Origin: an uncultured Bacteroidota bacterium
GTDB lineage: Bacteria; Bacteroidota; Bacteroidia; Chitinophagales; S012-47
Direction of reading: 5' to 3'
DNA: 10,581 nucleotides
Assembly (NCBI GenBank): GCA_913062655.1
Contig: CAJXXO010000070.1
Span: forward strand, 1-10,581
The position numbers and the translations under genes are program-made. Shown here piece by piece: positions 1-7,159 of this stretch. The notes beneath the pieces were generated by a model that did not search any database, was not told the origin of the DNA, and was given only the letters and a program-made list of their open reading frames with translations. Each line of letters begins with the position of its first letter. Position 1 is the stretch's first letter.

Positions 1-418
1 CCGATCCACCCGAAAAGTGGTGAAGGCTTTGGAAGAACAAGGGTTTTGGCCGGAAGAAATCCACCAGCAAGTTCCCAAAGATGGCGAGCACAAGGAGTGG
101 TTTTGGATACGTGAGTTTCCGCATGCCTACCAGTGGTTGTTTGGCAACCTTCCACCCGAAGCGACTACGGCAAGTGGCAGTGGGCTGGGGGTGAAGGCCT
201 ACCCCAATCCGGCCGACCAGTCCTTTACGCTTGCGCTGCCGGAGGCCAAACACGCGTACGTGGTGCACATCTACAACCTGTTAGGGCAAGAGGTGTGGCA
301 GAAATCCCTGGATACGACTACAACCGTATCGTGTAAGGATTGGGACAACGGAGTCTATTTCATCAAGATCAGACAACACAAGGAAACCACCACACTAAAA
401 GTAACGGTAAAACACTGA
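1..418 (+). CDS. Secreted esterase-type alpha/beta-hydrolase, C-terminal fragment with T9SS sorting domain (5' partial)
   Basis: The reading frame is open to the left edge (first whole codon at base 2), so the GTG at 17 is not a real start and the gene begins outside the window; about 138 residues are visible. The first ~50 residues, with the stretch DGEHKEWFWIREFPHAYQWLF, resemble the end of putative esterases (Esterase D / enterochelin-esterase-like alpha/beta-hydrolases), where the His in G-E-H is the catalytic-triad histidine and the following W..REFP..W.F helix closes the fold. This is family recall from a short tail, so the enzyme class is only probable. After a short Ser/Gly/Thr linker comes a typical T9SS type A sorting domain of about 75 residues: AYPNPA near its start, then VVHIYNLLGQEV, then NGVYFIKI and a basic end (KVTVKH). 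The product should therefore be exported by Sec and then T9SS. It points towards the amylase operon and its TGA directly abuts the opposite stop codon at 419-421. It may act on the same polysaccharide, for example by deacylation, but nothing visible proves a substrate. Confidence 0.8.
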   Translation, partial: RSTRKVVKALEEQGFWPEEIHQQVPKDGEHKEWFWIREFPHAYQWLFGNLPPEATTASGSGLGVKAYPNPADQSFTLALPEAKHAYVVHIYNLLGQEVWQKSLDTTTTVSCKDWDNGVYFIKIRQHKETTTLKVTVKH

Positions 419-2218
419 TTACCGCGGTTGCCAGATTTGCGCGTTCATGGCAGGAATCGTTACCTGCATGGACGCTCCCTCCAGTGTCTTCTCCTCTTCG
501 GTAAACAGCTCTACCCAGTTTTGCCCGAAAGGGGTGAGTGCAGAAGCAGAGAGGGTAAGTGTAACCGGCTCCGCACTGAAATTGGCCAACACGCATACGG
601 CTGTATCATCGGTATGCCTCAGGTAGCTCATGATAGCATTAGGATCCTGCTCCCCTTCAACAGATGGGTTGAGGCGAGTGAGTGCGCCATGTGCCAATGC
701 CTTACTCTCCCTTACAAAATAATGTAGCGTGCGGTAGAATTGCCGCAGTTGCTTTTGCTCAGGAGCCAATCCTTCCCCATCGAAAGCACCTCCATTCATC
801 CATTTTTGATGCTCCGGTACGCCCCAATAGTCAAATATGGTCGTTCGGCCGTCTTCACCTTGAAATCCTTCCTCCCCCTTGCCGGGTTCGCCCACTTCCT
901 GTCCAAAATAGAGCAGCAGCGGGCCTTGTCCAAGGGTAGCAGATACCACCATACCGGGGCGGCCCATTTGCGGGTTGCCGGCAAATTCGTCAGCCGCAAT
1001 ACGCTGTTCATCGTGGTTTTCGAGGAAGCGCAGCATGCGCGGATCGATGCTATCCAGGCTTTCTCGTACAGCAAAAACGGCATCTGCATTGGGCGTGCCT
1101 TCCATCATCTTACGCAGCTCGTCATAGGTGCCTACTTTGTCGTATTGGTAGTCAAAACGACCTTTTTCAAAATAGAGGGCGTACTTTTCCGGCTCGTATA
1201 TTTCCGCCAGAAAGATCACATCCGGGTGGCTTTGCTTTACCGCAGGTATCACCCAATTCCAGAAGGCTACCGGCACCATGTGTGCCATATCACAGCGGAA
1301 GCCATCCACCCCTTTGCCGGCCCAGTAGAGCAAAATGTCTTTCATTTTTAGCCAGGTATCCGGTATGGGGTCAAAATACTCCTTCCGCCCATCGGCATAA
1401 TCGACACCGTAGTTGAGTTTGGTGGTTTCAAACCAATTGCCCACAGCAGGTGTGGCAGAGAATACATCATCACCGGTAGCTTTAGCAGGAGATTCTGCGA
1501 AGCTGTTGTCCTCCGTTGGGTGCGTCTCTTCTCCGAGTGGGTTGTATCCTTCCGGCACCTGGAAGTCCTCCCCGGGGAGGTAGTAAAAGTTGTTCTGTGG
1601 GTCGAAGGCTACTGTGGTATCGTCAGTGGCTCCAAAATCAGTGGTACCCTCCGGCTTAGCATCGGATACATACTGCCGGGCCACATGGTTGGGTACAAAG
1701 TCGATCAGCACTTTCAGTCCGGCCGCATGGGTGCGAGCAACCAGCGCTTCAAATTCGGCCATACGGTTGGGTACATCTTCTGCCAGATCCGGATGGACGT
1801 CATAATAATCCTTTATCGCGTAGGGACTGCCGGCCCGTCCTTTTACCACATCTGCATCATCTCTTGCTATGCCATATGCCGTGTAATCGGTCATGGTAGC
1901 ATGCTCAATCACACCGGTATACCAAATATGTGTGACACCTAAGTCCCGAATGGCTTGCAGTGCTTTTGGGGTGAAGTCGTTAAACTTGCCCACGCCATTT
2001 TCTTCGATCGTGCCATAGGTGACATTATTGGTTTTGGTGTTGCCAAACAGGCGCGTCATCACCTGGTAGATTACCAATTTATGGCCTTCGTAAGGGGCAA
2101 AAGACACCTCTTCCTGCATGGTAGCATTATTTTGGTCGGGTGTAGAATCATTGGTGGAGCATGACGAAGCGAACAGACTGAGTATGCCCAGTCCCCATGC
2201 AAATGCAATTGGTCTCAT
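419..2218 (-). CDS. GH13 alpha-amylase family lipoprotein
   Basis: Predicted exported glycoside hydrolase of 599 residues that should cleave alpha-1,4-glucan (starch, glycogen, maltodextrin). The N-terminus is a lipoprotein signal, with a hydrophobic stretch at residues 5-19 ending in FASSC; Cys20 would be lipidated, anchoring the enzyme to a membrane, perhaps the outer face. All four GH13 regions are visible: region I DFVPNH (173-178); region II GFRCD with Arg308 and nucleophile Asp310; region III FLAEI with acid/base Glu339; region IV NHD (401-403) with the transition-state-stabilising Asp403. Length fits an A/B-domain barrel plus a C-terminal beta domain (about 500-599). There is no T9SS sorting domain, unlike the larger amylase upstream. 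The ATG start lies only 6 bases after the stop of the sugar kinase gene, so it is translated as the last gene of the operon. Its TAA abuts the TGA of the convergent esterase-type gene. GH13 subfamily and exact product specificity cannot be told by eye. Confidence 0.93.
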   Translation of the reverse strand: MRPIAFAWGLGILSLFASSCSTNDSTPDQNNATMQEEVSFAPYEGHKLVIYQVMTRLFGNTKTNNVTYGTIEENGVGKFNDFTPKALQAIRDLGVTHIWYTGVIEHATMTDYTAYGIARDDADVVKGRAGSPYAIKDYYDVHPDLAEDVPNRMAEFEALVARTHAAGLKVLIDFVPNHVARQYVSDAKPEGTTDFGATDDTTVAFDPQNNFYYLPGEDFQVPEGYNPLGEETHPTEDNSFAESPAKATGDDVFSATPAVGNWFETTKLNYGVDYADGRKEYFDPIPDTWLKMKDILLYWAGKGVDGFRCDMAHMVPVAFWNWVIPAVKQSHPDVIFLAEIYEPEKYALYFEKGRFDYQYDKVGTYDELRKMMEGTPNADAVFAVRESLDSIDPRMLRFLENHDEQRIAADEFAGNPQMGRPGMVVSATLGQGPLLLYFGQEVGEPGKGEEGFQGEDGRTTIFDYWGVPEHQKWMNGGAFDGEGLAPEQKQLRQFYRTLHYFVRESKALAHGALTRLNPSVEGEQDPNAIMSYLRHTDDTAVCVLANFSAEPVTLTLSASALTPFGQNWVELFTEEEKTLEGASMQVTIPAMNAQIWQPR

Positions 2219-2224
2219 ACGGAG

Positions 2225-3088
2225 TTATTTACGGAAGCGGGTGAAATAGTCGACCAGACCTTCCACCGGTTGCTTCATGATTTTTCCGATCTGAATCCGC
2301 TTGGCCTCACACACCTCTCGTAGCACATCTTCAAAGAAATGGGCAATCGAGCCCACGAAGTGGACCGGTACCTGCTGATAATTGTCGAAGCGGCAGACAT
2401 GGATATCCAAAAATTCCAGCAATCCCTGCTTCACTAACCTGCGGATGTAATAATTTTCCTTGTTGCTCGACAGAAAGCGGGCAAATGAAGCCAGGTAAAC
2501 ATTGGGGTGAGGCTTGCGATAGACATTATCGAAGATTTCCTCTTTGTTGAGGTTGTATTGCTTTTGCAGCGCCTCATGCATTTGAGGGGGCAACTTCTCA
2601 TAAAGAAAATCGGCCAGCAACTTTTTACCTAGATAGCTACCGCTGCCTTCATCGCCCAGGATATAACCTAAGGCATGCACATCATCGTGCAATTCCTTGC
2701 CATCAAAGTAGCCGGCATTCGATCCGGTACCGAGAATGCAGGCGATGCCCGGCTTGTCTTCGCAAGTAGCCCATGCTGCCCCGAGCAGGTCGTGTTCGAT
2801 GTGTACGTCTGCCTGGCGGAAAAACAATTGCATAGCGGTGTGCAATACCTCCTTGCGCGAGGGGTTACTGGACCCTGCGCCAAAGAAGTAGAGCGTAGTC
2901 ACATCGGGGGCTACCGCCAGCAGGTCTTCATAGGTCTTTAGCGATTCAAAGGTCTCGCTAACAGAGTGAAAAAATGGATTGTATCCCTGTGTGGTAAATT
3001 CACCTACCACCTTCTTATCAGCATCCAACAAGCGCCAGTCGCACTTGGTAGAGCCGCTATCAGCTAGCATTAACATATTCTCTTCCAT
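2225..3088 (-). CDS. BadF/BadG-type ATPase, N-acetylglucosamine kinase-like sugar kinase
   Basis: Cytoplasmic ASKHA-fold kinase of 287 residues without a signal peptide. Visible motifs: phosphate-1 loop ADSGSTKCDW (9-18) with Asp10 and the GST turn; EHDLLGAA with likely catalytic Asp100; GTGSN (120-124), the phosphate-2 type motif; GDEGSGSYLG (145-154), the signature of the BadF/N-acetylglucosamine kinase group; and VHFVGSIAHFF (242-252), the adenosine motif. Bacteroidota homologues of this size are usually named N-acetylglucosamine kinase; ATP-dependent phosphorylation of a hexose or amino sugar is the safe statement. It sits between two exported GH13 amylases (24 bases after one, 6 bases before the other), so the real substrate could be glucose or another sugar released from glucan. 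Start choice is uncertain: the ATG at 3088 is used here, but in-frame ATGs at residues 5 and 7 follow a GGAAGAG stretch, which could be a ribosome binding site for ATG7; the core motif begins only at residue 8, so either start gives a complete protein. Confidence 0.88.
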   Translation of the reverse strand: MEENMLMLADSGSTKCDWRLLDADKKVVGEFTTQGYNPFFHSVSETFESLKTYEDLLAVAPDVTTLYFFGAGSSNPSRKEVLHTAMQLFFRQADVHIEHDLLGAAWATCEDKPGIACILGTGSNAGYFDGKELHDDVHALGYILGDEGSGSYLGKKLLADFLYEKLPPQMHEALQKQYNLNKEEIFDNVYRKPHPNVYLASFARFLSSNKENYYIRRLVKQGLLEFLDIHVCRFDNYQQVPVHFVGSIAHFFEDVLREVCEAKRIQIGKIMKQPVEGLVDYFTRFRK

Positions 3089-3112
3089 TTGATTGCCGTC
3101 CGAAAATACGAC

Positions 3113-5932
3113 TTAGCGAACAACCATCAAAGCAGCGCTCCGCGACCAGCCTTCGCCTCGTAAGACCACCCAGTACTGTCCATTCGCCACTGGCCAGCCG
3201 CCTTCAGAGAGGAGGTCCCAGGAGATATCCGTTGTGCCGGCCGGTAACACCTGTGGTGATAATGGCATGGCTATGCGCTGTCCGGATGGAGCAATCACCT
3301 CTACCATCACCTCGCGTGGGGCATCCATCTCCAGCCGTATGGTAGCTTGTCTATTGGCCGGATTGGGACTAACGGCAAGGGAGGAAGTGTTGAGTGTTAC
3401 GGTGATATCCTCATCAATACCGACTGGCGCATAGGTATCTGGTACCGGTAGCTTTTCTGTGGTGTAGATGCGGTACTCACCGGGCTCGAGCCGGAGTGGT
3501 GCATTCACATTGGTGACGTTGATGCTGTCACCGGTGAAATACTCATACCACCAACCGGTATTATGAAAAGCAGGGTCGCCATCTTGAGCGGTTACATCCA
3601 TATTGCCCAATACCACTACATTCATCGTGTTGTGGCCCAGCTTAATGCGCTTGACACGTCCGGCCAGGCTTAGCTCCACGGAGCCATTTTTGAATACCTC
3701 GTAGCCATTGCGCAATTCAATCAGCGCCTTCTTGGTCTTGTAGATTTTCAACCGGGCGGGTATCTCCAGGTAATTCCAGCGAATGGGTTTGGGGCCGGTA
3801 CGGCCATTATAGTTGATACTGAAATCGTATCCCATTTCCCCAAATTGCCACAGCATTTTAGGACCGGGGATGGTGTAGAATAGCGTGGAGGCCAGGTTGA
3901 TGCGATCCAGGCCGGTGTTGAAGTCTTTCACATTGTAGCCACCGGAGCTGTTGCCGTATTGAAAGATCTCGTAGACCTGGCGTTCTTCATCGTGGCTCTC
4001 CATATAAGCGACTACATGCGGATCGTTCCACCCACGGGTACCGTGGTAGGCCCAGTCTACATTGGAGGAGTTGACATACCCCAGGCCTATTTGCTTGTAC
4101 CCGCCATGGATGTTGCCCCACAGCATCATGCCATAGTTGGCCAGTTCCCGTTCTTCACTATTGTCTGCAAAGTGTTCGAGAATGAAGTAGGATTCCGGGT
4201 CGACCGACCACACCTCATCGGCATAGTCTTTCAGGATAGCAACCCGACTGGAGTCATACTGCCCCCAAAGGCCAACATTGCCCAGTGTATTTTTCTGCGT
4301 AAAGCCTTTTGAAAGATCCATTCGATAGCCATCAAACCGGTACTCTTCAACCCAGTAGCGCAAAACGCGCTTGGAGAATTCTTTGGTAGCGGGGCTCTCG
4401 TGGTTGAAATCGTAGCCCACGTTGAAGTCGTGTGTAGGTTGTTGGTTGAACCAGGGACTGTTGGCTGCCGGCTGATTATTGGCGGCATCCCAGTACATGC
4501 GGACCATTGGGCCCTGGCCAAATGAGTGATTGAGTACCATATCCAGCACCACCGCTATACCGCGGCTGTGGCAGGTGTCGATAAAGCGCTTCAATTCATT
4601 CTTCGTTCCGTAGTATTTGTCTACGGCAAAGAAATAGGACGGATTGTAACCCCAGCTTATATTGGCCTCAAACTCCATGATGGGCATTAATTCAATGCAA
4701 TTGATGCCCATATTTTGCAGGTAGTCCAGCGTATCAATCAGTGTAGCATAGTTGTGGGAGGCTACAAAGTCGCGGACCAGTAGCTCGTACACGACCAAGT
4801 CTGTCTTAGCCGGCTTTTGAAAATTGTTGGTCGCCCACTGGTAGGGCTCTTGAGCCGTTTGCAGCACCGATACAATGCCGGTAGCTTTCCCCGTTGGGTA
4901 TGGTTTGAGGTTAGGGTAGGTCTCATCATCGATGAATGGATCGTTCCAGGGATCGAGGATTTTGTCGCAATACGGGTCGCCCACCGTCAGGTTGCCATCT
5001 ATCATGTACTGGTAGGCATACTCTTCCTGCGGTGTCAAGCCTGTGATTTCTACCCAGTACCGGTCGCCACTTGGGGTCACATTCATGCGGTAGGCTGGAT
5101 CGACTTCCCAATTATTGAAATCGCCAATGACGTAAACGAAATTTTTATCTGGTGCAAAAAGGCTGAGCACTACGGAGGTGTCAGAGGTATAGTTGATGCC
5201 ATCCTGAAGGCCGGCAGGCAAAGCTGCGACATTAGCAGGGGCATTTACGATGTACACAAAGGTATCGGCAACGGTGGTAGCGCCATCATTTACCTCCAAT
5301 ACGACCGTATTTCTGCCAGTATTGGCTACGGTTAGCGTGTAGCCTAAGGAGTCACCGGTGGTTTGCGCCAGTTGATTCCCATTTTCAAATAAGGTCAGGG
5401 TAGCATTTTTGGAGGCGGCACCATGAATTTGAATATTCTGCCCAATGGTGTAAAAAGCGGGTGAGGTGGTTGGCGATACGATCTTAGCGTGCAGACTGTT
5501 GTCAAATATAGGATAGTAGATATCACTGCCATCTGCGCTGCGACCTACAATAGAGCCATCCGCATTTCGGAATACAAAAGAAAGCTGCTCCACCGTATCT
5601 GTTGCAGGTACACCATAGAAACTTCGAATATGGTAGCGGATAGAATGCCGGTTGTTACCCAGGTTGGTCATTTCTACATTGGGGTCAGCGGTACCCCACT
5701 GGCCTTGCACAAACTTCCAGTCGGTGGGAGAGGTAGAGTTGTTGGTAATCACTCCGGTATGTGCATAGACTTGTGCAACATTAGCCAGCGCGCCATTGCC
5801 TGCTGAAGCATCAAACAGAATGGTGACGGTATCGTCTACCGTAGGAAAAATAGGGTTAGTGCTGACCACTTGTGCAGGAGCCGCCCAAGCGGTAAGGCAT
5901 ACCAGAAGAGTAAACAAAAGATTCCGTGTCAT
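3113..5932 (-). CDS. Secreted multidomain GH13 amylase-family enzyme with CBM48-like domain and T9SS sorting domain
   Basis: A 939-residue exported alpha-glucan-active enzyme. Order of parts: signal peptide (1-20, MTRNLLFTLL... ending APAQ); a beta-rich module (about 25-145) with VYAHTG, W..VQGQWG, FRNADGS and DGSDIYYPIF; an Ig-like module (about 150-232); a CBM48/early-set type domain (about 240-335) with VYVIGDFNNW; the GH13 barrel (about 375-720); a beta-sheet C domain (about 725-830); and a T9SS type A sorting domain (about 852-939) beginning SPNPA and ending MVVR. GH13 regions: I DMVLNH (464-469); II GYRMD with Arg537 and nucleophile Asp539; III ILEHF with acid/base Glu586; IV ESHDEE with His647 and Asp648. 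Region IV has Ser646 in place of the usual Asn of NHD, a form known from branching enzymes (SHDE), so a branching, debranching or maltogenic activity cannot be excluded. It is the first gene of the three-gene block. The N-terminal module is related to the small secreted protein encoded just upstream. Confidence 0.92.
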   Translation of the reverse strand: MTRNLLFTLLVCLTAWAAPAQVVSTNPIFPTVDDTVTILFDASAGNGALANVAQVYAHTGVITNNSTSPTDWKFVQGQWGTADPNVEMTNLGNNRHSIRYHIRSFYGVPATDTVEQLSFVFRNADGSIVGRSADGSDIYYPIFDNSLHAKIVSPTTSPAFYTIGQNIQIHGAASKNATLTLFENGNQLAQTTGDSLGYTLTVANTGRNTVVLEVNDGATTVADTFVYIVNAPANVAALPAGLQDGINYTSDTSVVLSLFAPDKNFVYVIGDFNNWEVDPAYRMNVTPSGDRYWVEITGLTPQEEYAYQYMIDGNLTVGDPYCDKILDPWNDPFIDDETYPNLKPYPTGKATGIVSVLQTAQEPYQWATNNFQKPAKTDLVVYELLVRDFVASHNYATLIDTLDYLQNMGINCIELMPIMEFEANISWGYNPSYFFAVDKYYGTKNELKRFIDTCHSRGIAVVLDMVLNHSFGQGPMVRMYWDAANNQPAANSPWFNQQPTHDFNVGYDFNHESPATKEFSKRVLRYWVEEYRFDGYRMDLSKGFTQKNTLGNVGLWGQYDSSRVAILKDYADEVWSVDPESYFILEHFADNSEERELANYGMMLWGNIHGGYKQIGLGYVNSSNVDWAYHGTRGWNDPHVVAYMESHDEERQVYEIFQYGNSSGGYNVKDFNTGLDRINLASTLFYTIPGPKMLWQFGEMGYDFSINYNGRTGPKPIRWNYLEIPARLKIYKTKKALIELRNGYEVFKNGSVELSLAGRVKRIKLGHNTMNVVVLGNMDVTAQDGDPAFHNTGWWYEYFTGDSINVTNVNAPLRLEPGEYRIYTTEKLPVPDTYAPVGIDEDITVTLNTSSLAVSPNPANRQATIRLEMDAPREVMVEVIAPSGQRIAMPLSPQVLPAGTTDISWDLLSEGGWPVANGQYWVVLRGEGWSRSAALMVVR

Positions 5933-5976
5933 CGGGTTGCGTTTATGTTAATGAGATTAAAAAATGGGCTGGCGGC

Positions 5977-6007
5977 TAAAAATAGTACAGGAATGATTGA
6001 GTTCAAA
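5977..6007 (-). promoter_or_regulatory. Candidate Bacteroidota-type promoter of the amylase operon
   Basis: Read on the minus strand, TTTG (6007-6004) is followed after exactly 19 bases by TATTTTTA (5984-5977). This matches the Bacteroidota sigma-factor pattern of a -33 TTTG and a -7 TAnnTTTG, with one mismatch (last base A instead of G). It lies between the upstream terminator and the amylase start, leaving a leader of about 40 bases. Found by eye; no transcription start data. Confidence 0.45.
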
Positions 6008-6041
6008 GTATTGACAATCTTTTACTTACTCCTTTTTGGGT

Positions 6042-6072
6042 AAAAAAAAGGCGCAGCCGAAAAGCTGCGCCC
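6042..6072 (-). terminator. Intrinsic (rho-independent) terminator
   Basis: Perfect 8-bp stem: GGCGCAGC at 6050-6057 and GCTGCGCC at 6064-6071 with a 6-base loop. On the minus strand the hairpin is followed directly by eight T (complement of 6049-6042). It begins about 22 bases after the stop of the small secreted T9SS protein and should end that transcript, making the amylase operon downstream depend mainly on its own promoter or on read-through. On the plus strand no T tract follows, so it is directional. Confidence 0.92.
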
Positions 6073-6094
6073 TATTACTGGTAATGGATTGTGC

Positions 6095-6889
6095 TTAGCG
6101 TACAACCATGATCTTGTTGGTCAAAGTAGATTTACCGTTGGTCAAGGTGTAGAAGTAAACCCCATTGTCAACGTTGCTCAAGTCCCAAGTCACATTGTGC
6201 TGACCGGGTGTCTGAGAACCGCTGTACAGGGTAGTTACCGCCTGACCCAATGCGTTGTATACTACAATGCTCAGGTCATCTACTTGCTCGTTCAAGTTGT
6301 AATTGATTGTAGTTTGGCTGGTAGCAGGGTTAGGAATCGCGCGAACATCTGTCAGCATGTTAGCGAAATCATCAATACCTGCAGGGTATACATACTGTGC
6401 TGTAACAGCATCGAATGTAGTACCATCTGTGTTTTCAACTACCAGGTTTGGACCATCCAAACCTCTGATAAAGATGTCAGAGCAATCCTTGTCTTTACCT
6501 TCAGCCGAACCGTCTGCGCTGCGGAATACCAAACCAATGTTGTAAGGCGTAGAGTCGCCTGGTACAGGACCATTGCTGGCCTGGCTGTAATAATCCACCA
6601 CGTGGATAGTGAGTTCCCAAACATCTGCAGTACCAGTTTGAGACATTTCGCCTACACCATCATCCTGGCCCCAGTTTCCTACTACATACTCCCAGGCATC
6701 AGTAGGGGTACCTGCGCCTAGTCCTGAGTGCATGTAAACCTTTGACTCGCCTACCAAGCCAGGCGTACAACCGAGCATAGTGGCATCAACAGTGATTTTG
6801 ATACTATCTGCTTGTGCTTGTGCAGATAAAACAAAGCCGAACAGTGCGGCTAACATTAGCGTAAATTTAGTTCTCATGGGCAATTCCAT
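6095..6889 (-). CDS. Small secreted T9SS-sorted protein with an amylase-associated beta-rich module
   Basis: A 264-residue protein from the first ATG, but the ATG at 6877 (residue 5) is the better start because it gives a clean signal peptide, MRTKFTLMLAALFGFVLSAQA. The mature part is one beta-rich module (about 28-148) followed by a T9SS type A sorting domain (about 182-264: AIPNPA, then SIVVYNALGQ, then NGVYFYTL, ending KIMVVR). The module shows VYMHSG, WEYVVGNWG, VFRSADGS and CSDIF, which line up in the same order and spacing with VYAHTG, WKFVQGQWG, VFRNADGS and GSDIYY near the N-terminus of the adjacent 939-residue amylase. Cys41 and Cys136 could form a disulfide; the amylase copy lacks both. 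There is no catalytic signature. A role as a surface or released glucan-binding protein, comparable in job to SusE/SusF but not shown to be homologous, is inference from the shared module and location. It is monocistronic by the terminator at 6042-6072. Confidence 0.85.
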   Translation of the reverse strand: MELPMRTKFTLMLAALFGFVLSAQAQADSIKITVDATMLGCTPGLVGESKVYMHSGLGAGTPTDAWEYVVGNWGQDDGVGEMSQTGTADVWELTIHVVDYYSQASNGPVPGDSTPYNIGLVFRSADGSAEGKDKDCSDIFIRGLDGPNLVVENTDGTTFDAVTAQYVYPAGIDDFANMLTDVRAIPNPATSQTTINYNLNEQVDDLSIVVYNALGQAVTTLYSGSQTPGQHNVTWDLSNVDNGVYFYTLTNGKSTLTNKIMVVR

Positions 6890-6917
6890 TTAAGGTTAAA
6901 TAATGATTACGTTGCCA

Positions 6918-6948
6918 TAAATATACGCATTGAGGGTAAAAAACGAAA
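6918..6948 (-). promoter_or_regulatory. Weak candidate promoter of the small secreted protein gene
   Basis: On the minus strand TATATTTA (6925-6918) resembles the Bacteroidota -7 box TAnnTTTG with one mismatch, and TTTC (6948-6945) sits 19 bases upstream where TTTG is expected. It would give a leader of roughly 35 bases to the ATG at 6877. The region is AT-rich, so a chance match is quite possible. Confidence 0.3.
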
Positions 6949-6982
6949 AATTGATCCCTTTTTTAGCACACACAATAAGATG

Positions 6983-7012
6983 TTGATTAACAGCTATCTA
7001 TAGTGACTTTTG
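6983..7012 (+). promoter_or_regulatory. Candidate promoter of the phosphate transporter gene
   Basis: TTG at 6983-6985 is followed after 19 bases by GACTTTTG at 7005-7012, one mismatch from the Bacteroidota -7 consensus TAnnTTTG. This predicts transcription from about 7018 and a leader of about 140 bases before the TTG start at 7160. The leader contains the 9-bp inverted repeat at 7091-7113. Assigned by eye only. Confidence 0.35.
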
Positions 7013-7090
7013 TCATCCTTTTTTGTGGAAGGAATTACCTGCTTAAGCACGCATACCCTAAACAAAACCCAAAAGTCCCTGCTTGTCCTT

Positions 7091-7113
7091 CTTAACTTTC
7101 TCTTAAAGTTAAG
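7091..7113. repeat. Perfect 9-bp inverted repeat upstream of the phosphate transporter
   Basis: CTTAACTTT (7091-7099), spacer CTCTT, AAAGTTAAG (7105-7113). It lies 46 bases before the transporter start, downstream of the candidate promoter. The AT-rich stem lacks a T tract and is not a terminator. It could be a dimeric repressor operator or a leader hairpin. No known Pho-box match is claimed. Confidence 0.6.
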
Positions 7114-7159
7114 CTAACATGCCTCCCTTATTTTCGAGCGTGGTGGAAAGAGAGAGCTG

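Noticed and set aside
17..19. GTG as the start of the left-edge gene
   Set aside because: The frame is open to base 2 and the protein begins in the middle of a hydrolase C-terminus, so the gene starts outside the window.
740..1351. 203-codon open frame on the plus strand
   Set aside because: It lies wholly inside the minus-strand GH13 lipoprotein gene, has no recognisable motif and an odd residue mix; it is a frame shadow.
6050..6071. Terminator hairpin acting on the plus strand
   Set aside because: No T tract follows on the plus strand and no plus-strand gene ends nearby; the T tract lies on the minus-strand side only.
6089..6721. 210-codon open frame on the plus strand
   Set aside because: It is antisense to the small T9SS-sorted protein, whose signal peptide and sorting domain prove the minus frame; the plus frame is Cys- and Val-rich without family features.
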